Made by a program: the position numbers and the translations under genes. DNA of 64,000 nucleotides, from contig OZ023266.1 of NCBI GenBank assembly GCA_964006375.1, positions 16,979,565-17,043,564 of the forward strand, read 5' to 3'. Each line of letters opens with the position of its first letter. Positions within the stretch are counted from its first letter, which is position 1. Positions 11,076-23,421 of this stretch are shown here, in pieces. The DNA comes from Tillus elongatus (Eukaryota > Arthropoda > Insecta > Coleoptera > Cleridae). The notes below the pieces were generated by a model. That model was not told the DNA's origin and made no database searches. It saw nothing but the letters and a program-made list of their open reading frames with translations.

Positions 11076-11689
11076 ATCTCCTGTTCGGCTCGCTACAAAA
11101 ACGATCGAGAACATTTTCTGGCATACAAGAAATTTTGTTTCTATTTTTCTCCCGATATAACATTCAAAGTTCAATTTGTGGTTCCGTTTCGGAATGTCCA
11201 ATTCAATGAGGTGCGAAAGTTTGATATCTTGTTCAACTTTAACAGCATCGGCAAAGAAAATTTGACAAGCCGTTTTGATAATGTTTCTCGATATATCTCG
11301 ACATTGAAATTTGCCAGTTTTGTGGCACTTCATATAATTCTAACGTCGGGTCAGAATCAGAATAGGTACCTACAAAATCATGGGAATCGACAACTACTCC
11401 AACTGGAGTGCATTAAAAAATAATAGAGCGACTCTTGAAACAGAAATATCTTGATACGGGAGGAATAAATACTCTAAATCATGGATTCGAGTTAAACAGC
11501 GTTTATGAAATCGACTGTTAATGTTTTGCTTAATACTATAAATCTAAAACAACGTCAGGTAGGTTCTTTAAAGCCTTGAAAATCTGGAAGATAATTCTTC
11601 ATAATATATCAGATTTCAAACTTTTAAATTTAGGTTAAAATACCAAAAAAATTGAGTTGGTGAGTATCATGGAATAACAAAGGAATCAC

Positions 11690-11867
11690 ACAACACTAAG
11701 TGAGATGTAAGACACGAAGCACGTGCCGCCACCTCGTTGCGGAACCAAGTAGTATGTTGTCACGGCAGCTCCAAATCACAAAGCATTAACTGTATACAAC
11801 CGACTAACAATTTAGTAAGTTGTCGGCCCTGGCCCATTTCTAGCCTAATATTGGGACAAAGTATGTA
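11690..11867 (+). repeat. ~307-bp satellite-like repeat, left part
   Basis: This is part of a unit of about 307 bp that begins again at 13865 once the pogo insertion is removed (taagacacgaagcacgtg at 11708 and 13865). It contains ggaaccaagtagtatgttgt and ggcccatttctagcc. It ends at the TA used by the pogo element. Confidence 0.85.
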
Positions 11868-12150
11868 GGGTAATTCCGGGGGAGATGGCCATAGTTTTGA
11901 TTTATTATATAATTAAATAGTATAAACACTAATAAATTATTTGTTTATTCTTTAATTCACACTTAGGCACATAGATACTGCAATAAACTAAAAAAAACCT
12001 CAAATTTTGGACAAACCATTGGCTATCTCTCCCAAAGCATTCGGGTGAGATGGCCATAGAAGATTGGGTGAGATAGCCAACTTAGAACCCATAAAACCTC
12101 TTCTGTTTGCCCTTCGAATTCGAGTTTCCACGTGGTTGACAAAAATTTTC

Positions 12151-12921
12151 TTATGATGTGCAAGTCTCATGAAGCCGTAAATGACACCTGACGCAACGAA
12201 TCCAGTCCACTTTTTTATTTGTTTGGTTGTAATCCTCGCCGCACTCCACGCATTCATTTACATTAAACTCTTCACATCCTGATGATTCATCACTTTCTAG
12301 TTCAATTTCTCCTTCGCTACTTGAGGATGAATATTCAATTTTTTTTTCTTTTTTTTTTCTTCTAAAGTTGAGTTTTTCAATGCTCTTTCTAATCCAGCCG
12401 CCTCTCTTTTCTTTTGAGCTGCATCCTTCTTGGTGTCTTTTTCTTTGAACTTGTCAAGGTGCTTTGGCGAGGTCAAAATAGTAGCAACTTGTTTGGCACG
12501 CTTTCGTACAATGTTAATTTTTTCTAAAACAGGTGACAATTCATTGAGTAATTTTGATGGTGTCTCATTGTCAGCAGAAGAACTCTCTTGAGAAGTATGT
12601 TGAATTGGAGAACGTGATTCAGAGGTAACTGTCTCATCCGAAGTAAAACTTGGTTTTGAGTTACTTTGGACTGGTACAAATGCATAATCTGGAACCAATG
12701 TAGGGTTAAATGGCATTATACCTGTAGACTTGAAACCTGAAGTTACGTTTTGGGTGGTAGCGGATTTTCCCCAGCCTGCTTGCACTAATTCACCAAACTG
12801 AAGTCTCGTTAGTCGTCTTCCAGGGTGTTGCTTCAACCAAAGGGGACAAGCTTCATAGAAATGCATTTTAAGGGATTTAAAAAACACCTATCCAGTGGCT
12901 GAAGGTAATGGGTCGTTGGCT

Positions 12922-12980
<59 letters not shown>

Positions 12981-13410
12981 AAAATAATATCATTTGAATG
13001 AGCAAACTCAAGCATTTCTACAGAGTTTACATGAGAGGTATGTCCATCTAAAATCAACAACGCCTTCCCCAGTGGTTTTCTTGGAAGGAAGTGGTCAGTA
13101 AGCCATCGAAGAAAAATGTCTGCATTAACGTATGCCGATTTTTGTGACATAAAAAGCCTCGATCCTGGTGGTAGATTGTCTTCCGATTCATTTTTTTTAT
13201 TCTTGCCTTTCATTATGACAGCTGGAGGAAGAAAATTGCCTTCTGCGTTGCAGCAAGCTATTAGAGTGATTGTTTCACCTCTTTCAGCGGATGTTACTGT
13301 GGACACAACTTTACACCCTTTTGCTGCTAACACTTCATTAGGGCGATTGTTCAAATGTAGTCCAGCCTCAACCAATATTTTAGTCAAATTAAAGTCTTGA
13401 GTTTACAGTT
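12151..13410 (-). pseudogene. pogo/Tigger transposase pseudogene with C-terminal zinc motif
   Basis: The frame encodes a DDE_1-type transposase. LNNRPNEVLAAKGCKVVSTV and ITLIACCNAEGNFLPP are typical, LLILDGHTSH holds the second catalytic Asp, and QPLD, recoverable after one indel near 12900, holds the third. The NVDETG motif with the first Asp is eroded to LVEAG. A 27-unit (CT)n tract has expanded between ILL and the QPLD region. After a second frameshift in a poly-Lys tract near 12340-12360, the tail reads CVECGEDYNQTNKKVDWIRC followed by VRCHLRLHETC and a stop at 12151. That Cys/His tail is zinc-finger-like and is seen in some Tigger proteins. The N-terminal CENP-B HTH is absent. Confidence 0.88.
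12926..12979 (+). repeat. (AG)27 microsatellite inside the transposase
   Basis: A perfect dinucleotide tract of 54 bp sits within the pogo DDE domain and adds a Ser-Leu run on the minus strand. Confidence 0.95.
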
Positions 13411-13715
13411 TTAGGTTAGACAGCGTTGTTGGTACTTTAAATACCGGCTCCGACAGAAATATTGAATAAAAAAACATATGATAAGTTTATGGCACTAGGA
13501 TATGTAGTGACGAGCCAAATTTATTCATATACAAATACAATTACGGCCAAATTTTCTTACCTGTTATAACAATAACGTTACAATCACACGTGTAAATCTA
13601 ACAATACACCATAACTAAATACAGTGCAACAACTGCTATTGCCATCTGTTTTCGATATTGCGAACCACAAGACATGGCCATCTCTACCTTACGGCCATCT
13701 CCCCAGGAATTACCC

Positions 13716-14095
13716 TAAGGCTAGATGCATTCTCACCACAATTAGAATCGTAGACCGGTTTCGCTCTAATTAGAGCTCGTCAGTACGACATACTAATTGT
13801 AGCGAAAATACACCTATAAAGTAATACGGCTATGGTAGCCAGCCTTCCAACACTAAGAGAGATATAAGACACGAAGCACGTGCCGCCACCTCGTTGCGGA
13901 ACCAAGTAGTATGTTGTGACGGCAGCTTCAAATAACACAAAGTGTTAAAAATAGAGGCTGTATACAACCAACTAACAATTTAGTAAATTGTCAGCCCTGG
14001 CCCATTTCTACCCCAATATAGGGACGAAGTATGTAGGGCTAGATGTATTCTAATTGTGGTGAGATTGCATCTAGCCTTAAAAAGGAATCACAGTA
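13716..14095 (+). repeat. ~307-bp satellite-like repeat, right part
   Basis: The repeat continues from the TA duplicated by the pogo insertion. It includes the end of the interrupted unit and most of the next, with gctctaattagagctcgtca, a near-palindromic segment, near 13763. The boundary sequence gtatgtagggctagatg recurs near 14030, showing head-to-tail arrangement. Confidence 0.85.
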
Positions 14096-15140
14096 AAAGT
14101 AAAGCATGGTGAGAACAAAATTATACCCTGGAATCCGGCATATTTGGGAACGGCAAAGGTGAAGGAACTCTTTCGAATATGACGTTCCTGAATATAATTC
14201 ATAACAATCGCAGAAGCGTAATTAAATTAATATACCATTACGAGACTCGAATACTGTCATGCAATATTAACATAAACACCACTCCACTTTGGGACTTTCC
14301 AGGGTTCAAAGTTCTGACAGTTTCATTCTCATAAACTTTCGGTACATATTCTTCAAGAAAGACGTGTCCCTCATAACAAAATTAAAAAATAAATTGTTTT
14401 AGAATAAGGCAATACTTTTTTTAATAGCTTATATCGACCGCATACACTAGAGACTTAAATATTAATTTTTCGATACTTTAATAATAAGAAGTCCAGAGAA
14501 AAACAGTGCTGTAAATTGAATCATAACTTCCACATAGCTGTGATAATTTACTCCTATCAGAAAGGCATTCTCATGAAATGAATTTAGGGCCCACGACTTG
14601 ACCACAAATAAATTATGACAGACAAAAACATTTTCGTTCCAGAATCAAGCTTTCTATGTTGTGAGACTTTTTACGCCGTTTTAGCAACAAAAAAATTCGA
14701 AATTTCTGCCACCGATATTTCACCCCCACATATTCTACCCCTAACTTACTTTCAGCACAGAATACCAGATGTTTGATGAAATTGAAAGTTTTGTAACAAA
14801 CGAACCCTAAACGAGTTTTAACCAAAAAATGTCAATTTTCACAAAACCACCCCCATTTGTCCCCTACGTCCTGAAGGGTTTTTACCCAAAAACAATCCGA
14901 ACCGTTCATTTGTCGGGTGCTAACTGTATACCAAATTTGAAAACGATATATCAATTCGTTCTAATGTTATCGTGGCTAACAAACTACTAACAGACAGGCA
15001 TACAGACCGACAGATAAAAAATGTTCGTTCCCAATTCATCTTTCTATATGTTTTGACACTTTTTACGACGTTTAACCCATTAACATTCGTTGGTACATAT
15101 TTGTACCACTTGTCATTACGGTCGGCGTATGCGTTATTTT
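14096..15140. repeat. Non-coding stretch with an internal repeated segment
   Basis: No gene is seen. Segments around 14631-14690 and 15024-15078 resemble each other (ttcgttcc, then gacttttta / cactttttac). The tract near 14925-15010 (accaaatttgaaaacgat, then aacagacaggcatacagac) looks like a dispersed insect repeat rather than host sequence. Confidence 0.4.
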
Positions 15141-16736
15141 CCTGAGGCCAATAAATCTCATGTCCTTCCTGCTAAAAACAGTGGAAAAACTGCTCGATCG
15201 GCACATTAGGGGCGGTGTACTGGAAGCATATCCCCTACACTGCGGACAATATGCATACTGGTGCTGAAACTGGAAAATACACTGGAGAACAGGGACGTGG
15301 CGCTGGGGGCCTTTCTAGACATAGAGGGGGCCTTCAGCAACACCTCATTCGGATCGGTTCGGGCAGCTGTCAGGGAGCGTGGAATAGAGGAGACCAGCTG
15401 CAGGTGGATCGGTTGCATGCTCAGGGACAGGGCGGTGTTCACTTCACTCGCGGGAGGGACTCTGCTGGCGGGGTGTCCACAGGGGAGCGTTCTGTCTCCC
15501 CTGCTCTGGTGCCTAGTCGTGGACCGCCTGCTGCGGAGGCTCTCGGGAGGGGAGTATGAGGTACAGGGCTATGCGGACGACATTGTCATCATAGTCCGAG
15601 GAAAGGTCACACAGGCAGTGTGGGAGCGCATGCAGACCGCACTGAAAGTGGTGGAAGGGTGGACGGTTGGTCAAAGGCTCGGGGTGAGCCCCGAGAAAGC
15701 AACCTTCATACTGTTTACGAGGAGGAGGGAGTGGGAGAGCCACAGAACTCTCACTTTATACGGTAGGAACATCCCGATGGCCAGGGAGGTAAAATATCTT
15801 GGGATCGTATTGGACTCAAAGCTAACCTGGAATGGTCACGTTGAAATAATACTGGGACAAGGGTAGATTTTTATTCGGAAGGACCGAGGGTAGGTCATAG
15901 TATTTCACTAGGAACACATGCAACGGTCTTTCAGGTCGAAATGTACGCCATCGTGCACTGTGTGCAGGAGAACAAGAGGAGGGGCTACACCAATAAGCGG
16001 ATCCTCATAGTCACAAACAACCAGGCAGCCCTAAGTAGTCCACAGGTAAATTCCTGGCTGGTGAGTGAGTGCCGAGACGAGACGAGCGACCTGGCTGGGC
16101 AGAATGAGGTCACTGTCGTCTGGGTGCCGGGTCACTTGAGGGGTCAAATGCAATGAAGGAGCTGACAGTCTCGCGAAGAGAGGGTCAACAGAACCATTTA
16201 TGGGACTAGAACTGGCTTTGGGCGTGACAAAGAGCACTGCCAGGGGAGCCATTATGTTCTGGGTCAGAAACCAACACAAAGTGTACTGGGCAGACTGTCC
16301 AGGGCTCAGACATGGGAAGTCAATAGTTAAGGAACCCAGTTCAAAGAGAGCTGTGGAGCTGCTAAATCATAGCAGAGAACAGCTCAGAAACATAACAGGT
16401 CTCTTGACGTGACACATGGCCGTCAAGAAACACCTGCAAAAATGGGGCGGTTCGAGGGGGACCTCGCATGCAGACTCTGCGGCGAGGGGGAGGAATCAGC
16501 CCAGCGCATCTTGTGCAAATGTAAAGCTCTGGACCGCAAAATACAACTGATCTACGGTCAGTCTAGACCGGAGACAGAGCATTATAAAACTTCACCCTAC
16601 CAATCGCTGTGCAGACTAGTTCAAGGCACAGTGATTTTGGAATGGGTGGAGTAAAAAGACTAAGGGGATGCACAATAAGCCAAATGTTGCAGTGCTACCA
16701 GGGCGGCAAGGCGGCGGACGAGCCCTGAGGGTAAAA
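15141..16736 (+). mobile_element. RNase H-type LINE (family L), copy 2, internally deleted
   Basis: This matches the 23.4 kb element from the early RT region to the 3' tail. It keeps motif A (GAFLDIEGAFSNTSFG), motif B (CPQGSVLSPLLWCLVV), YADD (near 15570) and the VKYLGIVLDSKLTW region. About 550 bp are then missing: sequence jumps near 15860 from RT straight into RNase H (GTRVDFYSEG-like). The RNase H frame is also broken. The terminus (gacgagccctgaggg plus A-rich tail) is intact. The copy is non-functional. Confidence 0.92.
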
Positions 16737-16799
16737 AAATACTTCTAATAATTATTTTTTATTTATAATTTATTCTTTCTTCGAGTCTAACATGAAAAT

Positions 16800-17080
16800 A
16801 TTCAATTAGTTGCAAAATAGTCAGCCAGGGTGCCGCCAAAAAAAGTATGATCAATTAGGGTTCCAGGCCCAAATAAAATTGGGAACCTCTGCCCTAGATG
16901 TCCGTGAGATTCCATCATCAGATCCTGACTTAATAAAAATAGGATCACCTCAGGAGTATACCCTTTCAAGCATTTTTTTAATCGGTCCACGGTGGACGAA
17001 AATATCGGTGAACATACATAAAAAAATACAAACAGACAAACATAGAACCTCCTCCTTTTTTAAGTTGGTTAAAAAGAAAC
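16800..17080 (+). repeat. Dispersed insect repeat ending in a cctcctcc...ggttaaa tail
   Basis: The segment ends atagaacctcctcctttttt then aagttggttaaaaag, a 3' tail widely seen in insect genomes at the end of RTE-like LINEs and related SINEs. The upstream part (gggttccaggccc, ggtgaacatacat) fits the same repeat. This is recognition by memory of the tail and not by domain content. Confidence 0.4.
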
Positions 17081-17293
17081 CTTCCATGCACCTTGATTTA
17101 TGACGAAAAAGAAAATTTTCATCATAAGATAGACATAAAAGATATACTTATTGGTTGCACTCGTAAAAAAACTACAGACTGTTGAACTAACATCAAATTA
17201 TGTCTACACATCAAAATATTAAACTCTTCATGAAGACGAGAATATTTTACAGGATTATAAACTGTCTGCTTTACGTAACAGGGCTGGATTATA

Positions 17294-18096
17294 CAGGGCT
17301 TTCATTAATTCCCGAACCCCACGTGACCGGATTCTGTCTCTCTCTTAGTGGAATATGATTTTATGAGTTGGCAGTCAAAAAGTAACCAAAAAAAAACACT
17401 AGACTAGGGACCCTAAAGTTACTAAATCAATTGACAATTGACAGTTCAGTCCATTGGCGCTCAATTCCCTTTTGACGGTTATTTTGTATGTATATTGTGC
17501 ATTTTCCAAGTTCGACCAGTGTTTACCTTCTTCAAATAATTTTCTATCTGTTGGACAGTTTTTATCAAAACTTCGCATTTTCATTCTGTTTTTACGTAAG
17601 TTAAAAGTATAGGTATGTTAATATGTTGTTGACGATATTCGACATCGCATGGAACGAAGCCCTACCAAATCTGTTCGTCGGTAATCTGCCCAAACAGGTA
17701 CATATTTGTTACATGTTACACAATACACATTCCTAAAACCGTAAATTAGAATTTTGAATAATCGGACCTCAATTTGTTTCCATACATTACAAAATTTTGA
17801 TATCTATACAAAATAAAAGTAATATTTTATTATGTTTTTAATTTATTTTTTTAACAATCAATAACAGTAAACCATACATGAACAGACTTGCTGTTAAAAA
17901 TACTAAATAATATATACATTTAAGACATTTACTGTTGCAACTTATTATAATTTTTATATTTTTTATAAAACCCCAAATGAAATATGAGACAACACTGGCA
18001 TCTTAGGGATTTCATTTATTCAGGTTGTACAACCGTGTATGCCGGGTTGCTTAACTTCAGCGGTTACGTGGGGTCCGGGAATTAATGAAAGCCCTG
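17294..18096. mobile_element. Non-autonomous DNA transposon, CAGGG ends, TA target
   Basis: This 803-bp segment is bounded by 36-bp inverted repeats with only two mismatches. Both ends, read inward, start cagggctttcattaattccc. TA lies on both sides (17292-17293 and 18097-18098), fitting a TA target duplication. There is no transposase; the only frame of note (17399-17584, minus, 61 codons) shows no known domain. It is best called a non-autonomous Tc1/mariner-like element of unassigned family. Confidence 0.82.
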
Positions 18097-20170
18097 TATA
18101 TTGTGAACGGGATTTTAAGGGAACGAGCAATTATTACAATCCTCTCTATAAAAAACATCAATAGGACGCACTCCGCTACAAACTGAAGTGACCATTAACT
18201 GGAAAACTCTACATCTAAAAATATCCCCTGGATAAAATTAGATCAAAAGAATTTTTATTTAATATTTTCAGTTTTCAGTGGAAGAGCAGATTAATGAATG
18301 TCCAAACCAGGTGATCAATTTAACCTGTCTGTTGTTTAAAATATCTTATGTACTTTATATTTGTTTTAACAAAGAAGAGTCTTTTAAGTGGTGTAAAACC
18401 ATAATTAAGGAAAATAATACACAGCCCGAAACTGTCCGACTTCAAGGCATTATAATGGTAATAAAAAGGTATTTTTAACAAGGTTTCTTTTAAATAATGC
18501 GAGACCATAATTGAGATAAAAAATACATGGCTCGAAACTATCTAACGATAAAAAAGTCTGGACGGAGCAAGTGCGTTATGGTAGCGAAGTTTCGTTAAAT
18601 GTTTTTAATGGCAAATAAGTCTTGTTTTTAAAAGAAGAACATTTGGTTGGCAGTATAACCTATATAGTACTAACAATGTACCATATTTCATTGAAATAGA
18701 TTTGTTGTTTCAAAAAGTACAAACATTTTCCGAAAATAAACTTTAAAAGTTCCGGAAAAAATCTGGGCCGATTTTCATGGCCAACGAACTCTTTAAGCTA
18801 TTTACACACCTGTCAAGATATAATTTTTCAGAAACAGCTTTAGGACCAAAAGTGGAAAAAAAATTATGAAAAATTGCATTTTTTTTTACAAAAAATCACC
18901 ACTTTTCTCCACAGAAATTGCCTTGAGTAATGTTACACTAAATTATATTTTTCACAAAAATTCGACAACTTTTTTTACAATAACTTACTAAACACGTATT
19001 ATTAATTACCAACATATCACAAAATCTTACAAAAAATAATTTCTACGGAAACACTCAAAACATTACTGCGAAAACGTTTAAAATTCAGCCACCATTTGAG
19101 AGCGCCTGTAAAAGGCAGCTCGATTTTTTCGACAAGTAATACAAACAAGAAATTCACTGAATGCGTCATTTCCATGGGGCTCCGCTATCTATTGATAAAA
19201 ACGCCGTTTCACAATTTGTGATATGTGTTTGAAATATGTGCCAAAAACGTGAAAAGTTGCAAAACAATTGAAATAACTCAAAAACGATGAACGATATAAT
19301 TTTTGTTGCTTACAAACATGCATTATAATTCGTTGGAAAACACAAAAATGCAACAACATAAGGGGGTGTTTTTTAAAAAAGAAAGTGTAATTACCAACGA
19401 CTTGTGGGCCACCTGTGATTGTCAAGATACGTTTATAAGATGCAGCTCGAGATACCCTATAATTAACGTATATACTTTTTTCTTGTATAATAACGGATTT
19501 ATTGAGCTTTACCGTAGAAATGCGTCACCCTGTATATGTGTAAACAGACAAAAAGGGTTTGTAAAACACACCTATTACGACATATCTTCTACATAATCCG
19601 TATTTGTTTCAAATTCGTTGTCTGAAAATTGCAAATTTTGACGTTTCAAATCGCGACTTTGACGTTTTAAGAAGAAAAACTATACGTTTTTTAAATGCTC
19701 ACAACTTTTTTCCTCCTTAACGTAGAGATCCAAAGCATCAGAAAGAGGGTCTATTTGAAATCGATTTTCCGAAAATATTTTAGTAAAATGAAGGACAATG
19801 ATGGCTGAAGCTGAAACTTAAGGCTTTGTAAATCACACTTATTACGACATTTCTTCTACATAACCCGTATTTGTTTCAAATTTGTGGTATGAAAAGTGCA
19901 AATTTTGACGTTTCAAATCGCGACTTTAACGTTTTAAAAAGAAAAATTATAAAATTTTCAAAATATTTTTTCTACTACTTTTTGACCTTTTTGCGTCAAG
20001 AAAACTTAACCGTTGTATGTAACATTTAATTGGTTTTGTCAACCACAAAAAATATTTTGTTCTTGTGCTTTCCTCTGATCACCAGTGGCACCCAAAGTTT
20101 TTTTCTTAAAATGCTCATAACTTTTTTTCTTTCAACTTAGAGATCTGAATTTCGGCATGTTTTTATTATT
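18097..20170. repeat. Degenerate (TA)-core repeat fragments
   Basis: A left terminus of the family starts near 18552 (ggacggagcaagtgcgttat). From 19.2 to 20.1 kb there are several pieces shared with 34.6-36.2 and 58.7-59.2 kb, such as accaacgacttgtgggccac and fragments containing gcaaattttgacgtttcaaa. No gene is present; small frames in this stretch are repeat-derived. Confidence 0.6.
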
Positions 20171-20477
20171 ATTATTTCAACAACACACCACGAGGGCTCA
20201 CAGCCTAAATACTATCGTACCGTTGGTGTCGACAAGGAGGAAAGAGGCAACTTGTTAATTCTGGATGGACTTGAAGGTTTGTAGGTTCGGGGGAGAAGGA
20301 AAAACATGTGCCGGCAAGGAATTCCACAACTTGGAAGTCATCGGGACAAAAGAGCGGGCATAACAAGATGTTCTATGTCTGGTGACCTGGACAGTAAAAG
20401 GGTGCATTCGCTCTGTTCCTCTGGTAGATCTGTTGGAGGGCAGCAGGTGCAGGAAATATGGAAGAAAGCTCCTCTGA

Positions 20478-20546
<69 letters not shown>

Positions 20547-20895
20547 TCACCAACGGCACGTCGGTGGGCAAGGGATGGCAGCCTTTGGGCGAGAGTAGGG
20601 TCACCGATGAGACGTATAGCTCTCTTCTGAATGGAGTCCACGATAGCGAGTGTAGAAGCGGCAGCGGCACCCCAGATGTGGGAGCAGTATTCGAGGTTTG
20701 GCCTTATTTGTGAAGTATATAAGGTATAGAGATTAGCTGGTGACAAGTATTTGTGAGCCCGGAAGAGGAAACCTAATTTCTTAGCAGCCGCTTCTGCAAT
20801 TGATGTGACATGTTCGTGCCAATTTAGATTTCGATCCACAGAAATGAAAGTGAAAAGGACTCACTACTTTGAATAACTTTGTTGTAGGGTAAGTT
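20171..20895 (-). mobile_element. Jockey/CR1-group LINE, copy 5, with expanded microsatellite
   Basis: This is a 5'-truncated minus-strand copy covering the region from NLNWHEHVTSIAEAAAKKLG to the 3' end. It is open for almost 195 codons, but only because a (CT)n expansion replaces about 25 bp of normal sequence in frame. It lies within (TA)-core repeat sequence. Confidence 0.9.
20481..20544 (+). repeat. (GA)32 microsatellite within a LINE
   Basis: Sister copies have only four or five GA units at this place (near 9772, 37870 and 63205). This copy has 32 and lacks the adjoining tgcccgtgcagatatc segment. Confidence 0.95.
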
Positions 20896-21099
20896 TGATA
20901 GTAGAAACGTATATTCCAAATTTGGTTGTCACAACACCGTTATTTTTGGAGATACCAAAATTTTCCGAAAGAAAACCCAAAATTTTCCCGGAAAACTGGT
21001 CCGATTTTCCTGGCTAACGAACTTATCCGAGCCACTTACAAAGAAAGGTACGTATCAAATTTCATCAAAATCGACTCATTATTTTTTGAGTTATCGATA

Positions 21100-21240
<141 letters not shown>

Positions 21241-21311
21241 TTTTGAAAATTTTATAAAGGTACGTATCAAATTTCATCAAAATCGGCTCATTATTTTTTG
21301 AGTCTTCGATA

Positions 21312-21313
<2 letters not shown>

Positions 21314-21392
<79 letters not shown>
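21314..21392. repeat. (TA)n array
   Basis: A perfect TA tract of about 79 bp, separated from the previous array by 77 bp of duplicated flank. Confidence 0.97.
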
Positions 21393-21394
<2 letters not shown>

Positions 21395-22021
21395 TCTCCT
21401 CATTAGTGAATTTTTCGTTTTACGACGGTAAAGTGAAATGAGATTTTAAAAAATGATCTTGGATAAGTTCGTTAGCCAGGAAAATCGGACCAGGTTTTCC
21501 AGGAAATTTTTTGGGTTTTCTTTCTAAAAAAAAAAAAAAGAATATCTCCGGAAATAACAAAGTGAGAGCAACCAAATTTGGTACGCTTATTTGTATTATA
21601 AAGAGTGAACCATGTACCAAAATTTAGGTATCTAAGTTTAAGGACAAAAAAGTTACGGGCAGCTAAAGAAACACATTTTGGAGTTTTCCTCAAAACGTCA
21701 AACTCGCAATTTAAAACGTCAAAAGTGGCAATGTTTAGGCAAAGAACGTGAAACAAATACGGATTGTGAAAAGAAAATGTTGCAAGAAGAGTGTTCTGCG
21801 AACCCTTAAGTTTCAGTTTCAACCGTCATTGCTATTCATTTTACTAAAATATTTACAGAAAATTCATTTCAAATAGACCCTTTCTCTGATGCTTTGGCAG
21901 TACTTTTAGTTAAGTTTATCGTTTAACGGTCTATAATTTTTAGCTAATTTTCGTAGAACAAATTCGTTACTGCATATAAGCATTTTTTTATCGAAATATG
22001 ATGCATGTTTGTAAAAAAAAA

Positions 22022-22453
22022 TCTGGAAGCAGTAAGTGCGTTTTAGTAGCGAATTTTCATTAAATCCTTCAAATTTCAATAACTCAATTTGCTATTAACG
22101 TAAGTTTTGTTGGTGAGCAAACCAACATTTAACTTGATTTTCGGAAAAATTTTGTATGAACCCAGCAAGGGCGTTTTGGCTGCGAATTTTCAATAAATGT
22201 CAATAATTCAATTTGCTATTAACCTAAGGTTCATTGGCTAGGAGACCAGTTTTTTCGGAAACATTTAAAGCTTATTATCGGAAAATTTGTGTACATTCTT
22301 AAATAATTATTTTGATAAAATATGATACACTGTTCCTACTATATAGGTTATACCGGTAACCAAATTGATGCCTGCTCGCATTAGAGCGATATATTTGTAA
22401 TTAAAAACATTTTAATGAAAATTCACTTCCATAACGCACTTGCTGCGTCCAGA
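22022..22453. mobile_element. MITE-like unit with ggacgcagc termini
   Basis: The left end reads tctggaagcagtaagtgcg and the right end, read inward, reads tctggacgcagcaagtgcg. The repeats extend about 45 bp into gaattttcattaaat. The 432-bp interior has no coding potential. The same termini bound segments at 36246-36560 and 59237-59548. Confidence 0.75.
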
Positions 22454-23304
22454 CTTTTAATAATATATAGAAATATTCAACTATTTCAATCATGATAGTT
22501 TTTGAGTACCCGGTCACTGGGTCCGGGTGCGCCCACTCATGTGCTGAAACCGTCTGCGCCCACTGGAAGGTAAAGCTTTCGAGACAGTATAGTGAGGACC
22601 TAGTTACGCACCGGAATTGCGACTCTGTCGTACAGCTCAAATGTTATCTATTAGTTATTATTATTATTATTAAGCAAATTTTACCTGTGACCATCAGATC
22701 AGAAAAGCCATAAATTTAGAATACAAGGCTAAGTTTTCTCGAAAGATGATATTATCGGTCGAGTCTCAACTCCCGTCAAATCATCCTAGCTTTATTGAAG
22801 TGCCTACTCTGATTGTTTTTTAATAATTACACGGTATATTCAACTTCCTTTGGAGAACAATTGGAAAATTTATCTTATCTCCATCATAAATAAAAAAATG
22901 TGAATTATACACATTGTAGTAAAACGGTAAAATAATGTTAATTACAAAAAATTAACATTCAACACCGTCTACAGTTTTTATAGTGTTATAATGAAAGGCC
23001 AACGACATTGTTGATAAAGGAAACAACAGGCGCATCTATTGTTTTGGTTCTTCATATAATAAAAGCAATAATTGTCGTATAAAGAGGATATCCTTTACAT
23101 TTACATCGCACAAGGCACAAATAGGCTCACACAAACAGAGCTAAGGAGGTACTAAAGGATGATATCAGAAGACGTTGTGCTCCTCAGTCCATAAAAGCGG
23201 ATACCAGGAATTACACGAACCGGAAACGGGCAACATCCTTTACGGTTATAAGGCCTGTCTGGCTGTAATCTATCGACGGTTTGAGTGTATATACGAAAAA
23301 AGTT
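22454..23304. other. No recognised gene
   Basis: Mixed sequence with no identifiable gene. Bases 22500-22620 are GC-richer, without a recognisable motif. Confidence 0.3.
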
Positions 23305-23421
23305 CGGGACGCAGCAAGTACGTTATGGTAGTGAATTTTTATTAAATGCTTCAAATTTGAATAACTCAATTTTCTATACACTCAGAAAATTCAATTTTGG
23401 TATGTTGTAAGGTCTTTTCTA

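Larger units (their letters stand above)
11868..13715 (-). mobile_element. pogo/Tigger-like DNA transposon with intact TIRs
   Basis: The element has matching terminal inverted repeats of 28 bp: gggtaattccgggggagatgg at the left and ggaattaccc at the right, where the right end read inward is gggtaattcctggggagatgg. It is flanked by a duplicated TA (11866-11867 and 13716-13717), as expected for the Tc1/mariner/pogo superfamily. It interrupts a 307-bp repeat whose two halves rejoin cleanly. It carries a broken DDE transposase on the minus strand. Confidence 0.92.

Noticed and set aside
10806..11333. 175-codon minus-strand frame extending the LINE upstream
   Set aside because: Only the part below 11075 matches the LINE family; the rest is unrelated flank that happens to be open.
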